From Propionimicrobium lymphophilum DSM 4903 (GTDB taxonomy: Bacteria > Actinomycetota > Actinomycetes > Propionibacteriales > Propionibacteriaceae), in NCBI RefSeq assembly GCF_000423485.1, contig NZ_KE384026.1, positions 401,111 through 465,110 on the forward strand: a stretch of DNA of 64,000 nt, written 5' to 3'. Below the pieces are notes generated by a model. The model had not been told where the DNA came from, did no database searches, and was given only the letters and a program-made list of their open reading frames with translations. Below are positions 33,886 through 45,005 of the stretch, piece after piece. The position numbers and the translations under genes are program-made. The first letter of the stretch is position 1. Every line of letters starts with the position of its first letter.

Positions 33886-33939
33886 CCGCAGCGAGGAGGC
33901 TTGGCTCCAGCCCTTAACGGCTAGCTAGCCTCGCTGCGG
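33886..33939 (-). terminator. Attenuator-like hairpin in the leuA leader
   Basis: CCGCAGCGAGG (33939-33929) pairs perfectly over 11 bases with 33896-33886, and AGTTTT follows. The 5' arm starts five bases after the last Leu codon of the leader peptide, so a ribosome stalled on the Leu codons would cover it and prevent folding. An alternative pairing CTTGGC (33947-33942) with GCCAAG (33905-33900) overlaps the Leu codons. The T-run is short, so termination strength is uncertain. Confidence 0.65.
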
Positions 33940-33989
33940 CGGCCAAGGAGCAGCAAATATGCACTGTTAGGCGTAACCACGTTTTCCAT
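33921..33989 (-). CDS. Leucine-rich leader peptide of leuA (22 aa)
   Basis: An ATG at 33989 opens a frame of 22 codons ending TAG at 33921: MENVVTPNSAYLLLLGRRSE, then two residues. The four adjacent Leu codons are all different (TTG CTG CTC CTT) at 33956-33945. It lies in the 210-base gap between era and leuA on the same strand, and its end overlaps the 5' arm of the attenuator-like hairpin. This is the classic arrangement of amino-acid leader peptides. No strong Shine-Dalgarno is visible before the ATG. Confidence 0.75.
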   Translation of the reverse strand: MENVVTPNSAYLLLLGRRSEAS

Positions 33990-34045
33990 TTTAACTGCTG
34001 ATTTGCCTAGCCAGCCAAATCACCACAGTTTGGACATTGCAGATT

Positions 34046-34966
34046 TCAGAAGCCCAAACGGTTGAGTTGTTTAGCGTCCTTCTGCCAGTCTTTAAGCACC
34101 TTTACCTTGAGATCTAGATATATCGGAACACCAAAAATAGCCTTGAGCTGCCTGCGCGCTTCGGTACCGACCTGCTTGATTCTGGAACCACCTTTACCGA
34201 TCATGATGCCCTTTTGAGATTCGCGTTCAACAATCATCGAAGCATAGATCTGCAGCAGTGGTTTGTCTTTTGGTCGATCCGGCTTGAGACTCATCTCATC
34301 GATCTCGACGGCTATCGAGTGCGGCAACTCATCCCTGACATCTTCCAATGCCGCCTCGCGGATGATCTCGGCGGCCAAGGTCTCGTCAGGTTGGTCGGTT
34401 AGATCATCATCAGGGTAAAACTTTGGCCCCGGCTCGAGCAGGCTGGTCAGCACTTCGGCGACGTCATCGGTCTGCTCGCCGGAAACCGCAGAACAAGGCA
34501 CGATGTGTTCGAACTCGACCTCAGTTCGTTTAGCCAGCTCATCGACCTCGGTCAATTGCTTTGCAAGACGTTCTTTGCTCACCAAGTCGGTCTTGGTGAC
34601 GATAGCCAACATCTTCGGCCGCTTCGAAAGCTTCGCGAGCTCAGAAACTAAATATTCATCGCCAGGACCGACATGTTGGTTCGCAGGCAGCACAACTGCT
34701 ACGACATCAACCTCCGACCAAGTCTCGTAAACAAGATCGTTTAGCCTTGTTTGCAGCAAAGAACGCGGCTTAGAGACACCTGGCGTATCGATGATGATCA
34801 GCTGGGCGTTAGGGGTAGTCACGATACCCCGCACAACTCGCCTGGTCGTTTGAGGCTTGCTAGAGGTAATAGCTACCTTCTGCCCTACGAGCGCATTAAT
34901 TAGCGTGGATTTACCTGCGTTCGGACGGCCGACAAAGCAGGCGAAACCCGATACGAATTCTGACAT
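34046..34966 (-). CDS. era: GTPase Era
   Basis: 306 residues. G1 GRPNAGKSTLINAL, G2 region QTTRRVVRGIV, G3 DTPGV, G4 TKTDLV, then a C-terminal KH domain (GIMIGKGGSRIKQVGTEARR, DLKVKVLKDWQ) that binds the 3' end of 16S rRNA. It acts in 30S assembly. Its start is one base from the corC stop, last in the phoH-ybeY-corC-era operon. Confidence 0.96.
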   Translation of the reverse strand: MSEFVSGFACFVGRPNAGKSTLINALVGQKVAITSSKPQTTRRVVRGIVTTPNAQLIIIDTPGVSKPRSLLQTRLNDLVYETWSEVDVVAVVLPANQHVGPGDEYLVSELAKLSKRPKMLAIVTKTDLVSKERLAKQLTEVDELAKRTEVEFEHIVPCSAVSGEQTDDVAEVLTSLLEPGPKFYPDDDLTDQPDETLAAEIIREAALEDVRDELPHSIAVEIDEMSLKPDRPKDKPLLQIYASMIVERESQKGIMIGKGGSRIKQVGTEARRQLKAIFGVPIYLDLKVKVLKDWQKDAKQLNRLGF

Positions 34967-36229
34967 TTATTTCTCCTCGGTTTCTTCCTGCGGCTCCAAC
35001 TTGCGGACGAGAATGGTATCGATCTGGTGTCGTCTGGCTGTCGCTCTTTCTGCGGTCAGTTCCAACCCGTTCCAGGTGATGCTGGAGCCCGGAATCGGCA
35101 CCATGTTCAGTTCTTTAGCTAATAGCCCGCCTATGGTCTCTACATCCTCGTCATCGACCTCCAGATCGAACAAAGCACCTGTGTCATCGATCGGCATCCT
35201 GGCTGAAACACGCCACAGCCCCGGTTCGACTTCCTGTGCAAGATCTGGTTCAGAGTCGTATTCGTCAGTGATCTCGCCGACGATCTCTTCGATTAGATCT
35301 TCGATAGTGGCCAGGCCAGAGGTGCCACCGAATTCGTCGACCACCACGACCATGTGATTCCTGGTCAGCTGCATCTCGCGAAGCAATTCATCGATCGGCT
35401 TTGAATCTGGCACGTACTTGGGTTCGCGCATGACCTCGCCAACAGTCTGGGTGCGCTGCTTTTCAGGCTCACAATAAACCCTGCTCATGGCGTCTTTCAC
35501 GTAGAGAACACCGACAATGTCATCTAGGTCGTTAACCACAACCGGGATCCTGCTGAACCCAGAACGCAAAGCTAGGGATAGCCCCTGACCAATCGATTTT
35601 TCCTGCTCGATGAACACGACGTCAGTGCGGGGAACCATGACCTCGCGGACCAACGTGTCGCCAAGCTCGAATACCGAACGGATCATTTCTCGCTCACCGT
35701 CTGAAGCGACCTCGATCTTCTCCGCCTCCGGGCTTGCGGGCCCATCGGTCCAGCCCGGGCCCGGTGTCAGCGCGTTGGTGATCCAGATCAGCAACTGCCC
35801 GATCGGCCAGACCAAAGAAGAAACAAACCCGATAAGTTTGACGCAGCCAAGCGCCAGTTTCTCATCGTGCAGTTTTCCTAGGGTCCTAGGCGCCGTCCAC
35901 CACATGGTAAAAGATACAATGCTCAAAACTGCGATCGTGATCAGCATGCGCAGTAAAAGTTCATCGGCGAGGCTGAAGACCAGCATGGCAAACAGGACAC
36001 AAGTTACTATCTCGAAGACGACCCTAAGCAAGGTAACTGCGGTTAGCGTCGGTGCCGGATCCTCCAGAATCTCTTTAAGCTTGGGGGCATTCTTCCTGCC
36101 TTCCTCAACGAAGACATCGACGCGAGCTTTCGTCATAGATGAAAGTGCGGTGTCTACCGTCATCACCAGAAAGGCTAGAAAGGAAAAAACTACCGCTAGC
36201 CCCAGCCAAATCCACTGATTAAGACTCAT
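34967..36229 (-). CDS. CNNM/CorC-type membrane protein with CBS domains (hemolysin family)
   Basis: 420 residues. An N-terminal DUF21 domain with three to four membrane helices (1-150), two CBS domains (about 190-310; VMVPRTDVVFIEQ, DDIVGVLYVKDAM, VVVVDEFGGTSGLATIED) and a C-terminal CorC/HlyC domain. Family members are linked to magnesium or cobalt transport. Between ybeY and era, overlapping ybeY by 11 bases, as in mycobacteria. Confidence 0.92.
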   Translation of the reverse strand: MSLNQWIWLGLAVVFSFLAFLVMTVDTALSSMTKARVDVFVEEGRKNAPKLKEILEDPAPTLTAVTLLRVVFEIVTCVLFAMLVFSLADELLLRMLITIAVLSIVSFTMWWTAPRTLGKLHDEKLALGCVKLIGFVSSLVWPIGQLLIWITNALTPGPGWTDGPASPEAEKIEVASDGEREMIRSVFELGDTLVREVMVPRTDVVFIEQEKSIGQGLSLALRSGFSRIPVVVNDLDDIVGVLYVKDAMSRVYCEPEKQRTQTVGEVMREPKYVPDSKPIDELLREMQLTRNHMVVVVDEFGGTSGLATIEDLIEEIVGEITDEYDSEPDLAQEVEPGLWRVSARMPIDDTGALFDLEVDDEDVETIGGLLAKELNMVPIPGSSITWNGLELTAERATARRHQIDTILVRKLEPQEETEEK

Positions 36230-36680
36230 TTAACGGGCCGGCCTTCCAATCAGCAATTATCCGGTCGTTTAGACCAAACATTTCGGCCTTTTCATCGGGT
36301 TCTGCGTGATCGTAGCCGAGCAGATGCAGCAGGCCATGAATCAGAAGATAATCAATCTCTTCCTCAGGCTCGCGTCCGTTTTCGGGCGCTTGAGCGCTAG
36401 TGAATTGAGGGCATATGACGATATCACCGAGCAAGCCATTCGGCGGTTCTTCGCCGTCTTTCGGCACCCTGAGCTCGTCCATCGGGAAGCTCATTACATC
36501 CGTAGGCCCCGGAAGGTCCATAAACCGTTCGTGGTATCCGGCCATGGTTTCCTCGTCGACCAAAACCAGCGACAAATCAGCCTGCGGATGAATGCGCAAT
36601 TTGTCGAGAGCGAAAGCGGCGAGCCTGACTAGGCGCTGCTCGTCTGCTTGAGTGCCTGATTCGTTGTTGATATCAATCAT
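36219..36680 (-). CDS. ybeY: Endoribonuclease YbeY
   Basis: 153 residues from the ATG at 36680, which overlaps the phoH stop (ATGA); the frame is open to 36794 inside phoH. The zinc site HGLLHLLGYDH (HxxxHxxxxxH) is intact. It processes rRNA and takes part in ribosome quality control. The start is set by the coupling with phoH. Confidence 0.95.
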   Translation of the reverse strand: MIDINNESGTQADEQRLVRLAAFALDKLRIHPQADLSLVLVDEETMAGYHERFMDLPGPTDVMSFPMDELRVPKDGEEPPNGLLGDIVICPQFTSAQAPENGREPEEEIDYLLIHGLLHLLGYDHAEPDEKAEMFGLNDRIIADWKAGPLNES

Positions 36681-37720
36681 TTTCTGCCTCGGTTCGTGAG
36701 TGCCTGTTCGAGCGTCACATCGTATTTGTCGTATGCCGCAACGATCTTGCCGACCAGCCTGTGGCGAACGACGTCTTTCGAAGTCAGCTGGCAAAAGGCG
36801 ATGTCGTCTATACCTGAAAGAATTTTCTGCACGATTTTAAGGCCGCTGGAGGTCCCGCCTGGCAGATCTACCTGGGTGATATCGCCCGTCACTACAACTT
36901 TTGAATTAAAGCCCATGCGAGTTAAGAACATCTTCATTTGCTCGGCAGTGGTGTTTTGAGCCTCGTCAAGAACGATAAAAGCATCGTTAAGAGTGCGTCC
37001 GCGCATGTAGGCGAGAGGAGCTACTTCGATCACGCCCGAAGTAAATAATTTGGGAACCTGATCGCGGTCTAACATGTCGTGCAAAGCGTCGTATAGCGGA
37101 CGCAAGTAAGGATCCACCTTATCGGTCAGGCTACCCGGCAAAAATCCGAGCCTCTCCCCCGCTTCGATGGCCGGACGCGAGAGAATAATCCGATTAACCT
37201 GCTTTTCCTGTAACGCCTGCACTGCTTTGGCCATGGCCAGATATGTTTTTCCTGTTCCTGCCGGGCCGATACCAAAAGTGAGCGTGTGGGCATCGATCGC
37301 ATCAACATATCGCTTCTGATTTATCGTCTTGGGCCTGATGGTTTTGCCGCGAGTAGACAGGATGTTGGCGGTAAGCACCTCGGAAGCGTGCACATCTCCG
37401 CCTGTATCGGTAGCGATCGATATGATTCGTTCTACCTTTTCCGAGCTTAGAGGCTGCCCCATTCTGACGATCGTAACCATCTCGGTGAGAATATCCACGG
37501 CATTCTGGACGCTAGCCGGGTCTCCGGTGACCGTAATGTCGTTTCCACGGACGTGCAGATCAGCTGCGACCGCACCCTCCAACAACCGCAGAAATTCGTC
37601 GCGAGGCCCAAGCACATTGATCATGTCAACGTTCGCTGGCACGGATAAAACACGCAGACTGTCATCAGGATTCGGCTGGCTGGACAGGATTCCTCCAAAA
37701 ATTGCTAAACCCACCGGCAA
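36677..37720 (-). CDS. phoH: PhoH-like ATPase
   Basis: About 347 residues. A KH-like N-terminal part (about 30-100) and a PhoH ATPase domain with Walker A FGIGPAGTGKTYLAMA and Walker B AFIVLDEAQNTT. It is an RNA-linked ATPase that is co-transcribed with ybeY in most bacteria. The exact start is unclear: the first codons are non-ATG, and a GGAGGA is seen near 37685-37690, so the protein may begin a few residues later. Confidence 0.93.
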   Translation of the reverse strand: MPVGLAIFGGILSSQPNPDDSLRVLSVPANVDMINVLGPRDEFLRLLEGAVAADLHVRGNDITVTGDPASVQNAVDILTEMVTIVRMGQPLSSEKVERIISIATDTGGDVHASEVLTANILSTRGKTIRPKTINQKRYVDAIDAHTLTFGIGPAGTGKTYLAMAKAVQALQEKQVNRIILSRPAIEAGERLGFLPGSLTDKVDPYLRPLYDALHDMLDRDQVPKLFTSGVIEVAPLAYMRGRTLNDAFIVLDEAQNTTAEQMKMFLTRMGFNSKVVVTGDITQVDLPGGTSSGLKIVQKILSGIDDIAFCQLTSKDVVRHRLVGKIVAAYDKYDVTLEQALTNRGRK

Positions 37721-37772
37721 CTTGGCGGTGGTGACACAATAACTCTAGCTCAACCGCCTTAGTCTCCTAAGA

Positions 37773-38231
37773 CTATTCTTCTTCGCCCTTATTCTGCCGA
37801 TCAATTTCGTCTTCGTCGATGATGTGCATCGCGGCTTCCTCTGCGCTGGCTGCACCACCAGAAATACCGACGTCCTTAGCCACTGCCTCGCCCTCTTTAT
37901 CGTTGGTGATCTTTCCGTCTGCTGTTGCCACCAATCGACCGGCGCGCTCCTGGCCAACCTGTCGAGGTTCCTGATGCGGGTTCCAAGGACCCTTATCTTC
38001 GTCGGTTGTTTCGGGCTCTTCTTGCTTGATTCGCTGTTCGACGCTTTCGCCGCGACGCGCCTCTTCCGCGGTATTGCCATACCCTTGGGCGACGGACCAA
38101 TTGTCTGGGGCTACGTAACCTTCGTCTAGAGGATCCGCCACTCCTCGATCAATCAACGTGTCTGAGGCTGAAAGCTGACCTTCGTCATATTCCGGCAGTC
38201 CAGCGTCATTGCTAACCGTTTGCTCACTCAT
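37773..38231 (-). CDS. DUF5709 domain-containing protein
   Basis: 152 residues from the ATG at 38231. Acidic, hydrophilic, with the family pattern DPLDEGYVAPDNWSVAQGYG and GNTAEEARRGESVEQRIKQE and a C-terminal SAEEAAMHIID. Found only in actinobacteria; function unknown. No membrane segment or signal peptide. It lies between the band-7 gene terminator and phoH. Confidence 0.82.
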   Translation of the reverse strand: MSEQTVSNDAGLPEYDEGQLSASDTLIDRGVADPLDEGYVAPDNWSVAQGYGNTAEEARRGESVEQRIKQEEPETTDEDKGPWNPHQEPRQVGQERAGRLVATADGKITNDKEGEAVAKDVGISGGAASAEEAAMHIIDEDEIDRQNKGEEE

Positions 38232-38259
38232 ATATAGATTCTGCCACCCCAAAAGAAGA

Positions 38260-38295
38260 TTCGGGCTCCAACACGGCTAACTATTGGAGCCCGAA
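38260..38295 (-). terminator. Terminator after the band-7 protein gene
   Basis: Twelve-base arms TTCGGGCTCCAA (38260-38271) and 38284-38295 pair perfectly; the minus strand continues TCTTCTTTT. It separates the band-7 gene from DUF5709. Confidence 0.8.
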
Positions 38296-38304
38296 CCAAG
38301 CAAT

Positions 38305-39234
38305 TTAGCTTTTACGGGAGACTTTTGGATAACCAAACCCGCCATTCGGATCTTGATTGGCAGATCGAACCGACGCGAAAAGAGAACTCCGCATCTCGTT
38401 CATGACTGCCTCCAGACCACCAGGGTTAGAGGGCAGCATCAGAGTTTGAGTGTTGGAAGACTTAGCCACTTCTTGAAGAGTGTCGAAGTACTGCGTGAGC
38501 AGAAGCATCTCTTGTGCTTCTTGTCCTATACCCGCTTTCCTGAGCAGCTCATACTGCTCGGCCAGGCCGTCGACTATCGCTTTGCGCTGGGCCGCAACGC
38601 CCTCACCTTGTAGCCGTTTGTACTCGGCATCGGCTTCAGCCTGTTTGACTATCTTGATCTTTTCGGCTTCTGCAAGCGAGATAGCTGCTTCACGCTCACG
38701 CTGGGCAGCGTTGATAGCGTTCATCGATGCCCGAACATTCGGGTCTGGGTTGATGTCAGTCACCAAAGTGTTAACAATCGTGAAACCATAGGCCGCCATT
38801 GACTCGGACAAGGTGGCCTCCACGTCCGAGGCAATTTGATCCTTAGAGGAGAAGGCATCATCAAGGTTAAGCTTCGCCAAAGAAGTTCGTACACGGTCAT
38901 AGACGTAGGATTGAATCTGGCGTTCCGGATCAGCGAGTCGGTAATAAGAATCAACGACGTTCGCGACCATGTATTGGACCGAAACCGGTATCGTCACAAA
39001 CACGTTGTCCTGGGTTTTCGTCTCGACGATGGAATCGAGTTGCATTATACGAAGCGGAACCTTTTTTGCGATCTTGTCGACGAATGGAACCTTGAAGTTA
39101 AGCCCCGGATTCGCCACCTTGTGGAACTTTCCGAACCGCTCGATGATGTAGCTCATCTGCTGCTTAACGACAAACAGCGAGGAGAAAAGAATTATCAACC
39201 CGACAGTTAAAAAGAAAACGAAAACAGAAAACAC
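38305..39234 (-). CDS. SPFH/band 7 (stomatin-like) membrane protein
   Basis: 309 residues. One N-terminal membrane helix (FSVFVFFLTVGLIILFSSLF), then the band-7 domain (ERFGKFHKVANPGLNFKVPF, VETKTQDNVFVTIPVSVQYM) and a coiled, Ala/Glu-rich segment (about 175-230; ISLAEAEKIKIVKQAEADAE). It resembles QmcA/stomatin-type scaffold proteins that assemble in membranes and often work with NfeD proteins or FtsH. No NfeD gene is adjacent. Confidence 0.9.
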   Translation of the reverse strand: MFSVFVFFLTVGLIILFSSLFVVKQQMSYIIERFGKFHKVANPGLNFKVPFVDKIAKKVPLRIMQLDSIVETKTQDNVFVTIPVSVQYMVANVVDSYYRLADPERQIQSYVYDRVRTSLAKLNLDDAFSSKDQIASDVEATLSESMAAYGFTIVNTLVTDINPDPNVRASMNAINAAQREREAAISLAEAEKIKIVKQAEADAEYKRLQGEGVAAQRKAIVDGLAEQYELLRKAGIGQEAQEMLLLTQYFDTLQEVAKSSNTQTLMLPSNPGGLEAVMNEMRSSLFASVRSANQDPNGGFGYPKVSRKS

Positions 39235-39348
39235 GGTCAGCCCTTTCGGATCTGCGGCCCAACCAACGAGCCAATAAACACTTGAGTTAGAGACTAAAGA
39301 ATCACTATCAACAGAAAATGAATTCTTTAAGAATTACCCGTTAACCGC

Positions 39349-40629
<1,281 letters not shown>

Positions 40630-40652
40630 CTAAAAAAGATACGGTTGAATCC

Positions 40653-42047
40653 GTGAGTGATCCGAACAAATGGACTAGACAAAAAAATCATCGCATAGCG
40701 ACATCTATTGCTACAGAGATGCCGCCTATACCCGACTTCCAGACGGATCTAAACAAAGAATTTATCGCCACCGACCTCGAGGTGAGCACGGTAACGCCAA
40801 CGAGCGTAGTGATCACTTGGATCACTCGCAGGCGCTCTAAGCTTTGGCAGCTTGTGCCTGCTCGGGTAGGCACTAACACGCGCCTCTTCCTGGGTACTAA
40901 CAACCGCGATCTGAAACTGGTCCACGAAGACTCAACCCCGCGAGCCTTCCACAGAGTGCATATCAGAGGTTTGGAACCTGGCAGAAGATATTTCTTCTCT
41001 TGCGAGAGTTCGGGGATTACTCCCCTGCCAGCACTTCACGTCACCAAGAAACCGGGCAGCTTCGAGCGAACCTATTCCTTCACCACGCTTCTTCCCCCAC
41101 CGGGAAAATATTTGACCTCGATCGCATTGGCTAATGACATTCACATCGGCGAGGTCCGCCAAGGGATAAACCTTGGCCCGCTCTTTCCGACATCGGTTTC
41201 GGCGAGCCATGACAAAAAGTATCCGGAGACCATGTTCACCAGCATGCTCGAAGAACTAGGTAAACGTGGCAGCCCCTACCTGTGCCTGGCCGGCGACATA
41301 ACTAATTCTGGTAAGCAAGCTGAGGCCGTCCGATTCCGTGATCTTGTTGACGGGTATGGAACGCAAAACGACGATTGGATGGCGGTACGGGGCAACCACG
41401 ATTTCCCCAAACATGACGACCCATTTGGCAGCCGAATCGCCGTATTTCAAAAAATGCAGCTTGCAGACCACCCTAGCGGGCTTCGAATCATAGGCATAGA
41501 CACGACCTACAAGTCTGGTGGCGGAAGAATATGCGCTGACCAATTCGCTCAAATCAGCGATGTGCTACGAAACGACCCAGACCGACCGACGCTGTCCATG
41601 AGTCACCACCCAGTGACGAAAGATTCGGTTAATTCATGGCCCGCAGGCCAGACGTTCATGCTTCGCAAACGCGACAGGTTGGAACTGCAAAAGCTGCATG
41701 TGAAGGCACCGGGTGTGTTCTTGCACTTCTCTGGGCACACACACAGGATGCGCAGGAACAAGCCTGATTTGTTTGGTGCTCACACCGAATACCTAGAAAA
41801 TGCTGCAGTAGCCGCATACCCAGGTGGCTATTCGCTCCTCCACCTTTACGAGGGTGGATACATATTGAACTTCTGGCGTACTTCCACACCCCGCGCTCTT
41901 GACTGGACGTACAGGAGCCGCTGGCAGATGATGGGCATCGGCCCTCACCTGACCGTCGGCACGGTAGACGACCGTAATCACGTAGTATTTGCCGATCTTT
42001 CTGGCCTAGAACCGTACGGCGAAATACCGGAGGAGCTGAGAGTCTAA
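40653..42047 (+). CDS. Metallophosphoesterase with N-terminal fibronectin-III-like domain
   Basis: 464 residues. The N-terminal part (about 35-155; DLEVSTVTPTSVVITWITRR, then HIRGLEPGRRYFFSCES) looks like the FN3-type domain of purple acid phosphatases. The catalytic part has ANDIHIGE, the GDITNSG motif (normally GD), RGNHDFPKHD, SHHPV and FSGHTHRMRR, the full calcineurin-like metal set. No signal peptide is seen, so it may be cytoplasmic. GTG start; convergent rsmE overlaps its 3' end by four bases. Substrate unknown. Confidence 0.85.
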   Translation: MSDPNKWTRQKNHRIATSIATEMPPIPDFQTDLNKEFIATDLEVSTVTPTSVVITWITRRRSKLWQLVPARVGTNTRLFLGTNNRDLKLVHEDSTPRAFHRVHIRGLEPGRRYFFSCESSGITPLPALHVTKKPGSFERTYSFTTLLPPPGKYLTSIALANDIHIGEVRQGINLGPLFPTSVSASHDKKYPETMFTSMLEELGKRGSPYLCLAGDITNSGKQAEAVRFRDLVDGYGTQNDDWMAVRGNHDFPKHDDPFGSRIAVFQKMQLADHPSGLRIIGIDTTYKSGGGRICADQFAQISDVLRNDPDRPTLSMSHHPVTKDSVNSWPAGQTFMLRKRDRLELQKLHVKAPGVFLHFSGHTHRMRRNKPDLFGAHTEYLENAAVAAYPGGYSLLHLYEGGYILNFWRTSTPRALDWTYRSRWQMMGIGPHLTVGTVDDRNHVVFADLSGLEPYGEIPEELRV

Positions 42048-42778
42048 GCCGCGCCGAGTTGGCTGAGTATTTGTAGCTGGCTTAGCGCGACAAGGCCTGC
42101 AGTCGAGGTACGCAGAACCTGTTCTCCAAGACCGACCAGCTTCCCGCCTGCGCTCTCAAATTGCTCGACCTCTTCGGGGCTGATGCCGCCTTCGGGGCCT
42201 ATAACAAAAAGAATCTCACCAGATTTTGGCAGTTCGATTTCCGACAAGCCAGTTTTTGAGTCTTCGTGCAGAATTAATGCGCAGTCGGCCTCAGAAATCC
42301 TTTTTGCGATCTGCGCAGCATCCGCGTAGCTGATTTCAGGAATCGCTAGCCGCCTGGACTGTTTGCTGGCCTCGCGAACCGTAGACTGCCACTTCGCAAT
42401 GCCCTTGTCGGCTTTCTTCTCCCACCTGACAACCGATCTAAAGGCCTGCCAGGCAATGATCTCATCGACTCCAAGCTCAGTTAGAGCCTCGATGGCGATA
42501 TCTGAGCGCGGGCCCTTCGCCAGCCCCTGAACCGCGGTCCAGCGAATTGGCCGCTGCGGGGCTTGGAGAACGTTTCCGACACGAACGGAAAAAACATTTT
42601 TACCGGTCTCGATTACCTCGCCCCGGATCCCGTGCCCCAGACCGTCCGCGAGTAACACGCTCTCGCCTACACGCAGCCTCTTTACTGAAACTGCATGCCT
42701 GCCTTCTGAGCCAGCAACGTTAACCACGTCGCCGACGCATTTGTCGGCGACTTCGGCGATGAATAGTGGTTCAGTCAC
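42044..42778 (-). CDS. rsmE: 16S rRNA m3U1498 methyltransferase
   Basis: 244 residues. An N-terminal PUA-like domain ([20 protein letters not shown]) and a SPOUT methyltransferase domain with the knot motif [17 protein letters not shown] and [19 protein letters not shown] start overlapping the dnaJ end by eight bases. The order hrcA-dnaJ2-rsmE is conserved in actinobacteria. Confidence 0.95.
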   Translation of the reverse strand: MTEPLFIAEVADKCVGDVVNVAGSEGRHAVSVKRLRVGESVLLADGLGHGIRGEVIETGKNVFSVRVGNVLQAPQRPIRWTAVQGLAKGPRSDIAIEALTELGVDEIIAWQAFRSVVRWEKKADKGIAKWQSTVREASKQSRRLAIPEISYADAAQIAKRISEADCALILHEDSKTGLSEIELPKSGEILFVIGPEGGISPEEVEQFESAGGKLVGLGEQVLRTSTAGLVALSQLQILSQLGAA

Positions 42779-43952
42779 GGAAAGCGTCTTTTAGTCGTTC
42801 GAAAAAGCCTTTATCATGGCTAATTTCGGCTTTTAGCTCCGTTTCGTTTCGCTCTTCCGCCAGCTCAGCAAGCAATTCCCGCTGCCTGTCAGTGAGCTTA
42901 GTAGGCGTGACGACGTTGAAGATAACGATCAGATCGCCTCGCTGTCCACCACGACGACCGTCGTTCAAGCTAGGAACTCCTTTTCCGCGCACAGTGACGC
43001 GGGTTCCGGTTTGGGTTCCTTCCGGAACGTCTATCCGAACAGTCGAATCGTTCGGATCGCAGTCGTCGCGCTCGGACTCCAACGTGCCCAAATCGATCTT
43101 TGCCCCCAGCGCTGCAGCAGTCATCGGAAGGTTCATGTACGTTTCGAGGTCTTGGCCCACTCTGCGGAAACGTTCGTGGGGCCTAACTCTGATTTCTACG
43201 AAAAGATCGCCTGCAGGGCCGGCACCCTCTCCAATCTCTCCTTGCCCCTGGAGCCTTATCCTGTTGCCGGTGTCGACGCCAGCAGGAACCTTGACGTTCA
43301 GCGTGCGGCGTTCATTTGCCCTGCCGTGGCCGGCGCAATCTGGGCATGGGTTTTTAATGACCGTCCCGTACCCCTGACAAGCTGGGCAAGCCTGAGTGGT
43401 TCTGATCTCGCCCAACAAAGAACGCTGGCTTACGGTTACGTCGCCGCGGCCGTTGCATTGGGTACACGTCACTGGATCGCTGCCGTCAGCGGAGCCTGCA
43501 CCATGACAGTTCTGGCATGCGACAAAAGTGTTGATCGTCAGCTCCGAAGTGACGCCGAAGACTGCCTCGGAAAGCTCCAGCTCAAGTCTAGCGAGAAGAT
43601 CCTTGCCACGCTGAACGCGAGACCGCGGCCCTCTCGAACCGCCGAAGTCCCCACCGAACATGGCGCCGAACAAGTCGCCAATGTCGAACCCTTGCGAGCT
43701 GAATCCGCCAAAACCGCCCATGCCGCCGTCAAATCCGCCGCTCATCGGATCGCCACCACGGTCGTAGATAGCGCGCTTATTTTCGTCGCTTAATACGGCA
43801 TAAGCCTCGTTTACAGCCTTGAATTTATCCTCGGCATCAGGTGAATCATTGACGTCGGGGTGGTACTGACGTGCCTTGCGGCGAAAAGCCTTTTTGATTT
43901 GTTCCGCGCTGGCGTCTCGAGGCACGCCAAGCGTCTCGTAGTAATCACTCAT
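42771..43952 (-). CDS. dnaJ: Chaperone DnaJ (DnaJ2 type)
   Basis: 393 residues. J domain with HPD (QYHPDVNDS, about residue 31), a Gly/Phe-rich linker ([18 protein letters not shown]), four zinc repeats [32 protein letters not shown], and the C-terminal substrate domains. It stimulates DnaK. It lies 11 bases downstream of hrcA, so it is under CIRCE/HrcA control. Confidence 0.96.
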   Translation of the reverse strand: MSDYYETLGVPRDASAEQIKKAFRRKARQYHPDVNDSPDAEDKFKAVNEAYAVLSDENKRAIYDRGGDPMSGGFDGGMGGFGGFSSQGFDIGDLFGAMFGGDFGGSRGPRSRVQRGKDLLARLELELSEAVFGVTSELTINTFVACQNCHGAGSADGSDPVTCTQCNGRGDVTVSQRSLLGEIRTTQACPACQGYGTVIKNPCPDCAGHGRANERRTLNVKVPAGVDTGNRIRLQGQGEIGEGAGPAGDLFVEIRVRPHERFRRVGQDLETYMNLPMTAAALGAKIDLGTLESERDDCDPNDSTVRIDVPEGTQTGTRVTVRGKGVPSLNDGRRGGQRGDLIVIFNVVTPTKLTDRQRELLAELAEERNETELKAEISHDKGFFERLKDAFRD

Positions 43953-43963
43953 TACTTTTGAAA

Positions 43964-44977
43964 TTAACCTTCAGATAGAAAACGACCGACGTAATTGGCG
44001 ACGGCTCGAACGGCCGCCATTGCTGATGGATAATCCATCCGAGTTGGCCCAACAACTCCCAACCTCGCATATGCATCGGCTGGACTGCCATAAGAACTCG
44101 CAACTAAGGATGTGGCCTGTAGCGGCTCGTAGCTGTTCTCCTGGCCTATTCGAACAGCAACCTGGCCCGGTTCGGTAGCCGTCTCTGAGAGCAGCTTCAA
44201 CAAAACCACCTGCTCTTCAAGCGCCTCGATGACCTTCACCATCATCGGCATGTAATCCGCTCCATACCTAGTCAAGTTGGGGAAGCCTGCAACCACTACC
44301 TCGCTATTCGGATTAGACTGCGCGATGTCCACTACAGCATCCGTGAGGGCAGCAAACACCTCGTCCTTTTCATATAGTTCGTGTTCGGAGAGCGTGGCTG
44401 CGGCCTGATCCAAAGATTGATCAGCAGACAGCTTGTTGAAGACTTTCCTTAGCTCTTCGAGATCTTCTGGAGCAGTGCTGGCCTGGACCATTCGTTGTTC
44501 CACGATCCCAACAGAGTCGATGAGGATGACCATCACCTTGGATGTGCTCAACTGAACGAATTCAATATGCCTGACCGTTGCCTGATCGCTGATCGGGTAC
44601 TGGACTATTGCAACTTGTCTGGTGAACTGAGCCAAAAGCCTCACAGTTCTATGCACAATATCGTCGATGTCGGCCGAGCCGGCCATGAAGGTTTCGATGG
44701 CTTTTCGCTCGGCTGGCGATAGCGGTTTGATATCGGCTAGTTTATCGACAAACAACCGGTAGCCTTTATCGGTTGGAATACGGCCCGCGCTGGTGTGCGG
44801 TTGGGCCAGATATCCCTCTTCCTCAAGGGCTGCCATATCGTTGCGGACCGTTGCCGGGGAGACATCTAAGCTGTGTCTTTCCACCAAAGCCTTAGACCCC
44901 ACCGGCTCGTGCATAGAGACATAGTCGGTGACGATCGCTCGCAGCACCTTTAGTCTACGGTCGTTAAGCATCGTCAC
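43964..44977 (-). CDS. hrcA: Heat-inducible transcription repressor HrcA
   Basis: 337 residues. A winged-helix N-terminus ([40 protein letters not shown]) and a GAF-like C-terminal part. It binds CIRCE elements; one lies 30-55 bases upstream of its start, so it controls its own operon with dnaJ and rsmE. Confidence 0.96.
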   Translation of the reverse strand: MTMLNDRRLKVLRAIVTDYVSMHEPVGSKALVERHSLDVSPATVRNDMAALEEEGYLAQPHTSAGRIPTDKGYRLFVDKLADIKPLSPAERKAIETFMAGSADIDDIVHRTVRLLAQFTRQVAIVQYPISDQATVRHIEFVQLSTSKVMVILIDSVGIVEQRMVQASTAPEDLEELRKVFNKLSADQSLDQAAATLSEHELYEKDEVFAALTDAVVDIAQSNPNSEVVVAGFPNLTRYGADYMPMMVKVIEALEEQVVLLKLLSETATEPGQVAVRIGQENSYEPLQATSLVASSYGSPADAYARLGVVGPTRMDYPSAMAAVRAVANYVGRFLSEG

Positions 44978-45005
44978 CCTCTCTCATCGAAGCATAACTA
45001 ATTTT

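Noticed and set aside
37745..38080. 111-codon minus-strand frame overlapping DUF5709
   Set aside because: Another frame of the same DNA; the DUF5709 frame matches its family.
43011..43793. 260-codon plus-strand frame
   Set aside because: Antisense to dnaJ; the zinc repeats of DnaJ on the other strand are unambiguous.
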